In this document: positions 4,987 through 9,122 of the stretch, one piece after another
Position numbering within the stretch: position 1 is the stretch's first letter
How the letters are laid out: every line of letters begins with the position of its first letter
From: Treponema sp.
GTDB lineage: Bacteria; Spirochaetota; Spirochaetia; Treponematales; Treponemataceae
NCBI GenBank assembly: GCA_022510885.1
Contig: JAFLSP010000068.1
Location: 1-9,122 of the forward strand
Length of the DNA stretch: 9,122 nucleotides
Direction: 5' to 3'
Made by a program: the position numbers and the translations under genes
Notes under the pieces: generated by a model
What the model saw: only the letters and a program-made list of their open reading frames with translations
Told to the model about the DNA's origin: nothing
The model's database searches: none

Positions 4987-6180
4987 GTGAAAGGAAGCCA
5001 GGTTACCATTGACCACGTGTCAAAGCGATTCGGTGATTTCGTCGCGCTTGACGACGTTACCGTCACGATTAAGCCGGGGGAATTCTTCTCCCTGCTCGGT
5101 CCTTCCGGCTGCGGAAAAACCACGCTGCTGCGCATCATCGCCGGATTCGAATTCCCCGACGACGGCGCGGTGCTTTTTGACGACACGAACGTCATCCCGT
5201 TCCCGCCGAACAAGCGGCAGGCGAACACGGTGTTCCAGACCTACGCGCTCTTCCCCCACCTGACCGTGTACGAGAACGTCGCGTTCCCGCTCAGGCTCAA
5301 GAAACTTCCCAAGGCGCAGATTGACGAGAAAGTGCGCGAATACCTCCGGCTCGTGCAGCTTGAGGCGCATGTCCACAAGAAGCCGAACCAGCTTTCCGGC
5401 GGGCAGCGGCAGCGCGTGGCAATCGCGCGCGCGCTCATCAACGAGCCGAAAGTCCTCCTGCTTGACGAGCCGCTGTCCGCGCTGGACGCGAAGCTGCGCG
5501 CCAACCTCCTCATCGACCTGGACGCGCTCCACGACAAAATCGGCATCACCTTCATCTACGTGACGCACGACCAGAGCGAGGCGCTTGCCGTGAGCGACCG
5601 CATCGCCGTGATGAACAGCGGGCACGTCCTTCAGGTGGGAACGCCTTTCGAGATTTACGAAAGCCCCGCCACGCAGTTCGTGGCGCAGTTCATCGGCGAG
5701 ACGAACCTGTTTGAGAGCACCGTGGTCAAGTGCGAGGAGTACAAGGTGCCGGGCAAGAGCGACATCGAGCACATGGTCACGCTCAACACGCCCGCGCTCG
5801 GTATGCAGGCGCAGCTGACGGGCGAGACGGCGGCGACGCGCGAGGAGGACAAGAACATCCTCGTGACCGACTACGAGCACACCGACGAGGGGCAGAAGGT
5901 CGCGTTCACGATTCGGCCCGAGAAAATCCGCATCACGCTGGAAGAGCCGAAATTCGCGGGGCGCAAGGACATCAACGTGTTCAAGGGCGTGGTCGAGGAG
6001 CCGATTTACACGGGCTTCCAGTCCAAGTTCTACGTGCGGCTGGAGAACGGCACGATTGTAAAAGTATTCAAGCAGCACATCAACTACCTTGACGAAGGCC
6101 CGGAAATCGCCTGGAAGGACACCGTGTACATCTCCTGGGCGGCGAACGACGGCTACATCGTGGAGGACATCAACAAATGA
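4987..6180 (+). CDS. potA: Spermidine/putrescine ABC transporter ATP-binding protein PotA
   Basis: PotA is the ATPase that powers polyamine uptake through PotB-PotC. In 397 residues the ABC motifs are all intact: Walker A GPSGCGKT (38-45), Q-loop Q84 in VFQTYALFPHLTV, signature LSGGQ (136-140), Walker B VLLLDEP (156-162), D-loop SALD (164-167) and switch histidine H194 in THDQ. The regulatory C-terminal part carries FTIRPEKIRI (307-316), a TOBE-2 hallmark, and ends near the stop. Between the ATPase and this motif lies a long, charged stretch (about 245-303) that looks larger than in Escherichia coli PotA, which has 378 residues. It begins with GTG after AGAGGA. It is first in the operon, with its stop overlapping the potB start as ATGA. 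The full potABCD neighbourhood makes polyamine the most likely substrate among related ABC families. Confidence 0.96.
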   Translation: MKGSQVTIDHVSKRFGDFVALDDVTVTIKPGEFFSLLGPSGCGKTTLLRIIAGFEFPDDGAVLFDDTNVIPFPPNKRQANTVFQTYALFPHLTVYENVAFPLRLKKLPKAQIDEKVREYLRLVQLEAHVHKKPNQLSGGQRQRVAIARALINEPKVLLLDEPLSALDAKLRANLLIDLDALHDKIGITFIYVTHDQSEALAVSDRIAVMNSGHVLQVGTPFEIYESPATQFVAQFIGETNLFESTVVKCEEYKVPGKSDIEHMVTLNTPALGMQAQLTGETAATREEDKNILVTDYEHTDEGQKVAFTIRPEKIRITLEEPKFAGRKDINVFKGVVEEPIYTGFQSKFYVRLENGTIVKVFKQHINYLDEGPEIAWKDTVYISWAANDGYIVEDINK

Positions 6181-7208
6181 GCGCGGCGGACGGAACGCAG
6201 GCGCGGCAGAAGCGACCTTTCCTGCTCAGGCTGGCGGCACGGGCGCACGGCGCAAAATACAAGAAGGCGAACCCCGGGCCGTTCTACGCATGGCCGATGG
6301 GGCTGTGGTTCACGCTCTTCTTCGTGGTGCCGCTCGGCATCATCGTGGCGTACTCCTTCATGAAGCGCGACGTGTACGGCGGCGTGGTGCATGAGTTCAC
6401 GCTCAAGGCCTACCAGCAGATGCTCGTCCCTGCCTACGGCATGATTTTCCTGCGCACGCTCGCCATCACCCTCGTTTCCACGCTCATCACGATTGCCATC
6501 GCGCTCCCCTGCGGCTACGCCATGGCGCGCAGCAAATACCAAACCTTTCTGCTCGTGCTCGTGGTCATCCCCTTCCTCACGAACAGCATCATCCGCATCT
6601 TCGCCTGGATGACGATTCTGGGCGACAACGGACTGCTCAACGCGACCTTCCGCTTCTTTTGGAACATCAAGCACGCATTCGGCTTTGGCGGGGAAGCCTT
6701 CGTGCCGCACAAATTCATGTTCACCAAGGGCGCGGTCATCCTCGTGAGCGTGTACATGTACCTGCCCTACGCCATCCTGCCGGTGTTCACGGCGGTTGAC
6801 CGCTTCGACTTCAGCCTGCTGGAGGCGGCGCGCGACCTGGGCGCGACCAAAACGCAGTCCATGGTCAAGGTGCTTGTCCCCGGCGTCAAGAGCGGCATCG
6901 TGAGCGCGCTCATCTTCACGTTCATCCCGATTTTCGGCACCTACACCGTCCCGCAGCTCGTGGGCGGCAAGGACAGCTACATGCTCGGCAACATCATCGT
7001 TGACCAGGTGCAGAAAGTGCGCAACTGGCCGCTCGCGTCCGCGTTCAGCCTCGTGATTACCGCGGTCTCCATGATTGCCATCCTGTGGATGCTCTCCACC
7101 AACCGCCGCGAGGCGAGCCTGCGGCAAGTCTCCACCAAAGAGGACGTGGCGGCAAACACGAACACGCCGCTGCTCGCGGCAGACCTCGGCATGGGGGGCG
7201 CGCAATGA
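6177..7208 (+). CDS. potB: Spermidine/putrescine ABC transporter permease PotB
   Basis: This 343-residue inner-membrane permease pairs with PotC to form the channel. Six hydrophobic segments lie near 43-62, 92-115, 122-145, 185-206, 241-260 and 286-305. The cytoplasmic EAA loop that contacts PotA reads LLEAARDLGATKTQSMVKVL (214-233), with E216, A217, A218 and G222. NSIIRIFAWMTILGDNGLLN (136-155) is also typical of PotB/PotH permeases. It is longer than E. coli PotB (about 275-285 residues) because of a basic N-terminal extension (1-36), a larger loop near 160-183 and a polar C-terminal tail (307-343) that is probably cytoplasmic. Start and stop overlap its neighbours as ATGA on both sides, which indicates translational coupling across potA-potB-potC. 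Confidence 0.95.
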   Translation: MSAADGTQARQKRPFLLRLAARAHGAKYKKANPGPFYAWPMGLWFTLFFVVPLGIIVAYSFMKRDVYGGVVHEFTLKAYQQMLVPAYGMIFLRTLAITLVSTLITIAIALPCGYAMARSKYQTFLLVLVVIPFLTNSIIRIFAWMTILGDNGLLNATFRFFWNIKHAFGFGGEAFVPHKFMFTKGAVILVSVYMYLPYAILPVFTAVDRFDFSLLEAARDLGATKTQSMVKVLVPGVKSGIVSALIFTFIPIFGTYTVPQLVGGKDSYMLGNIIVDQVQKVRNWPLASAFSLVITAVSMIAILWMLSTNRREASLRQVSTKEDVAANTNTPLLAADLGMGGAQ

Positions 7209-8071
7209 AATTCAACCCGTACCGCCTGTTCGTCCGGCGCGGCAGGCCAAGCGAGAACGCCAAGCACGCCAAGCGCGACTGGAAGCGGCGCGCGCCGCAG
7301 GTCAGCCTGTCGGGGGTCGTGCTGTGCCTGTCGCTGCTGTTCCTGTTCATCCCGCTGTTCGTCATCACCTTCTATTCGTTCAACTCGGCAAAGGACACGA
7401 CGTTCCAGCAGTTCTCGTTCGTGTGGTACGAGAAGCTGCTGTTCGCCTCGGACGACCTGTGGTCGGCGCTGTTCAACAGCCTCTTCGTCGCGCTCACCTC
7501 GTCGCTCGTGGCGACCCTCCTCGGCACGCTCGCGTCAATCGGCATCTCCTGGTACAAGTTCTTCGGGCGGCAGTACATCCAGTCCGTCGCCTTCCTGCCG
7601 ATGGTGCTGCCCGAGGTGATTATGGGCGTGTCGCTGCTCATCTTCTTCAGCGGCATCAAGCTCTCGCTCGGGCTGTTCACGATTTTCATCGCGCACGCCA
7701 CGTTCTGCCTGCCTTTCGTCTACCTCATGGTCAGCGCGCGGCTCGACGAGTTCGACTACTCCATCATCGAGGCGAGCCACGACCTGGGCGCGAACGAATG
7801 GCAGACGCTGTTCAAGGTCATCATACCCGCCATCATGCCGGGCATTGCCGGCGGCTTCGCCATGAGCGTCACCATGTCGCTGGAGGACTACGTGATAACC
7901 TCGCTCGTGAGCGGCCCGGGCAGCACCACGCTCCCGCTCTACGTGTACTCGATGATTCGCTTCGGCGTGAGCCCCGTGATAAACGCGCTCTCGTTCGTGC
8001 TGATTCTCGCCATCTGCGCGCTCGTGTTCGTGCTGCGCAAAGGGCTCAAGTCGTTCGCGAGCGCGCGCTGA
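7205..8071 (+). CDS. potC: Spermidine/putrescine ABC transporter permease PotC
   Basis: PotC is the second channel subunit, 288 residues from the ATG at 7205. The frame stays open to 7085, but the earlier part lies inside potB and the ATGA overlap with the potB stop marks the real start. Six hydrophobic segments lie near 35-57, 89-111, 125-149, 156-177, 208-225 and 257-277. The EAA loop is IIEASHDLGANEWQTLFKVI (187-206), with E189, A190, S191 and G195, and LPMVLPEVIMGVSLLIFF (131-148) is typical of PotC. The first 33 residues are strongly basic (many Arg and Lys) and extend the usual cytoplasmic N-terminus. The stop codon lies in a GC hairpin, and potD follows after 38 bases. Confidence 0.95.
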   Translation: MKFNPYRLFVRRGRPSENAKHAKRDWKRRAPQVSLSGVVLCLSLLFLFIPLFVITFYSFNSAKDTTFQQFSFVWYEKLLFASDDLWSALFNSLFVALTSSLVATLLGTLASIGISWYKFFGRQYIQSVAFLPMVLPEVIMGVSLLIFFSGIKLSLGLFTIFIAHATFCLPFVYLMVSARLDEFDYSIIEASHDLGANEWQTLFKVIIPAIMPGIAGGFAMSVTMSLEDYVITSLVSGPGSTTLPLYVYSMIRFGVSPVINALSFVLILAICALVFVLRKGLKSFASAR

Positions 8072-8076
8072 GCGCG
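8064..8076 (+). other. GC hairpin around the potC stop codon
   Basis: CGCGC-TGA-GCGCG forms an exact five-pair stem whose loop is the potC stop codon. It overlaps a 10-base palindrome, AGCGCGCGCT (8060-8069). No T-run follows, so it is not a terminator. It lies at the potC/potD junction, where hairpins often protect or separate message segments; the function is inferred. Confidence 0.35.
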
Positions 8077-8096
8077 TCCGACGGCAATTCATATTT

Positions 8097-8102
8097 GAGG
8101 AG
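8097..8102 (+). promoter_or_regulatory. Strong ribosome binding site of potD
   Basis: GAGGAG lies seven bases before the ATG at 8110. The coupled genes potB and potC have no comparable site, so potD is probably translated independently and at a higher rate, as suits a receptor needed in excess over its permease. No convincing promoter is visible in 8072-8109. Confidence 0.75.
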
Positions 8103-8109
8103 TGCTTCT

Positions 8110-9122
8110 ATGAAACGCACCGCAACCATCGCGCTCGCGGCACTGGCCGCGTTCCTGGGTCTTGCCGCCTGCCAGAAAAAGGACGGCAGGACGTTGTACC
8201 TGTACAACTGGACGTACTACACGCCCGACGCCGTGCTCGCGCAGTTCGAGGCCGAATTCGACTGCACCGTCAAGGTTGACAGCTACGCCTCCAACGAGGA
8301 GATGTACGCCAAGCTGCGCGCCGGCGCGAAAGGCTACGACATCGTGGTCCCCTCGCAGGACTACGCCTCCATCATGATAGCGCAGGGCATGCTGCGCGAA
8401 ATCGACCAGGACAGGCTCACCAACCGCGCCTACATCAACCCGCTCGTCCTTGAGAAAGCCACCTACGACCCGGAAATGCGCTACGCCGTCCCCTACTACT
8501 TCGGCGCGGCGGGCATCGCCGTGAACAAGACCAAGACCGCCGTCCCCTACCGCCGCGACTGGAGCATCTTTGCCGACCCGCAGTTCAAGGGACACGCCAC
8601 CATGATGGACGACATGCGCGAAGTGCTCGGCGACGCGCTCGCCTACCTCGGCCACAGCGTCAACACGCTCGACGACGACGCGCTCCGTGCCGCCGCCCAC
8701 CTGGTGAGCGAATCATGGAAGCCCAACCTCGTCAAGTTCGACGCGGAAGGATTCGGAAAGTCGTTCGCAAGCGGCGACTTCTGGCTGTGCCAGGGCTACG
8801 CGGAGGTGGTCTACGGCGAGGTTCCGCAGGCAAAGTGGGAGGAGACGATAGACTTCTTCATCCCGCAGGAAGGCGGCCCGTCCTACCTTGACAGCATGTG
8901 CATCCTCAAAGACGCGCCCCACTACGAGCTGGCAAACGAATTCATCAACTTCATCCACCGCCCCCAAATCTACGCGCAGTTCCTGGACGCATTCCGCTTC
9001 CCCTGCTTCGTGAACACCGAGGCCGCCCAGTACATGACGACCACCCCCATGTACGAGGCGAGCCAGCTGACGAACTGCGAGCTGAAAGAGGACCTGGGCG
9101 AAGGCCTGGACAAATACAACGC
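8110..9122 (+). CDS. potD: Polyamine-binding lipoprotein PotD, 3' end cut by window
   Basis: PotD is the receptor that captures polyamine outside the inner membrane and delivers it to PotBC. The first 337 residues are present; E. coli PotD has 348, so only the tail is missing. A lipoprotein signal peptide ends in the lipobox LAAC with C21 as the lipidation site. The mature start TLYLYNWTYYTPDAVLAQFE (28-47) is typical of PotD/PotF. Ligand-site equivalents by eye are W34, Y37, S82, Y85, D168 and E171 (in MMDDMRE) and D261 (in YLDSM). Two aromatic positions of E. coli PotD appear changed: W229 to C227 and W255 to Y259. The T. pallidum counterpart Tp0655 is a characterised polyamine-binding lipoprotein, which supports the assignment. 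The gene is last of potABCD here; what follows lies outside the window. Confidence 0.95.
   Translation, partial: MKRTATIALAALAAFLGLAACQKKDGRTLYLYNWTYYTPDAVLAQFEAEFDCTVKVDSYASNEEMYAKLRAGAKGYDIVVPSQDYASIMIAQGMLREIDQDRLTNRAYINPLVLEKATYDPEMRYAVPYYFGAAGIAVNKTKTAVPYRRDWSIFADPQFKGHATMMDDMREVLGDALAYLGHSVNTLDDDALRAAAHLVSESWKPNLVKFDAEGFGKSFASGDFWLCQGYAEVVYGEVPQAKWEETIDFFIPQEGGPSYLDSMCILKDAPHYELANEFINFIHRPQIYAQFLDAFRFPCFVNTEAAQYMTTTPMYEASQLTNCELKEDLGEGLDKYN

Noticed and set aside
7085..7204. An upstream extension of the potC frame by 40 codons
   Set aside because: The extension lies within potB. The ATGA overlap at 7205 mirrors the potA/potB junction, and the residues before it are low-complexity Arg/His-rich.
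5020..7205. Two long minus-strand frames (352 and 350 codons) opposite potA and potB
   Set aside because: Their composition is rich in His, Arg and Glu with no recognisable fold, and the opposite strand carries intact PotA and PotB motifs throughout.

Overview
The window is GC-rich and fully packed, and it reads as ordinary chromosome rather than a mobile island. The protein families and the complete potA-potB-potC-potD order recall the polyamine locus of Treponema (TP0652-TP0655 in T. pallidum). Together with a SPOR-domain exported protein, a half-size EamA protein and a MiaB, this suggests a GC-rich treponeme or related spirochaete. That assignment is inference from gene content by eye, not a computed placement. 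No rRNA, tRNA, CRISPR array, insertion sequence or prophage gene is visible.

Left half, minus strand, read from right to left (4513 down to 34): azlC-azlD encode a two-part branched-chain amino acid exporter whose genes overlap by ATGA. After 51 bases comes miaB, the tRNA i6A37 methylthiotransferase, then a LapA-like two-helix membrane protein with a long basic tail, then an exported SPOR-domain protein, then a 137-residue EamA transporter. Gaps inside the miaB-LapA-SPOR set are 30 and 6 bases, so these three are probably one transcript. EamA has its own Shine-Dalgarno and an extended -10. No intrinsic terminator with a T-run was found between any of these genes, so read-through from azlCD to EamA is possible.

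Right half, plus strand: a 74-residue membrane protein of unknown role is divergent from azlC. After a 160-base AT-rich gap comes the polyamine ABC importer: potA (ATPase, GTG start), potB and potC (permeases), and potD (lipoprotein receptor, cut by the window end). potA/potB and potB/potC overlap by ATGA. A 38-base gap with a strong Shine-Dalgarno precedes potD.

The least routine content is regulatory. The azlC and miaB promoters each have a -10 hexamer that ends exactly six bases before the ATG, with no Shine-Dalgarno, which predicts leaderless mRNAs. The azlC and pot promoters each carry a perfect inverted repeat over the spacer and -10, which suggests repressor operators. The azlC -35 is shared, on the opposite strand, with a possible -35 for the divergent small gene. 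I see no convincing new multi-gene system here; the genes belong to known families and the interest lies in the expression signals and in a few divergent protein details.
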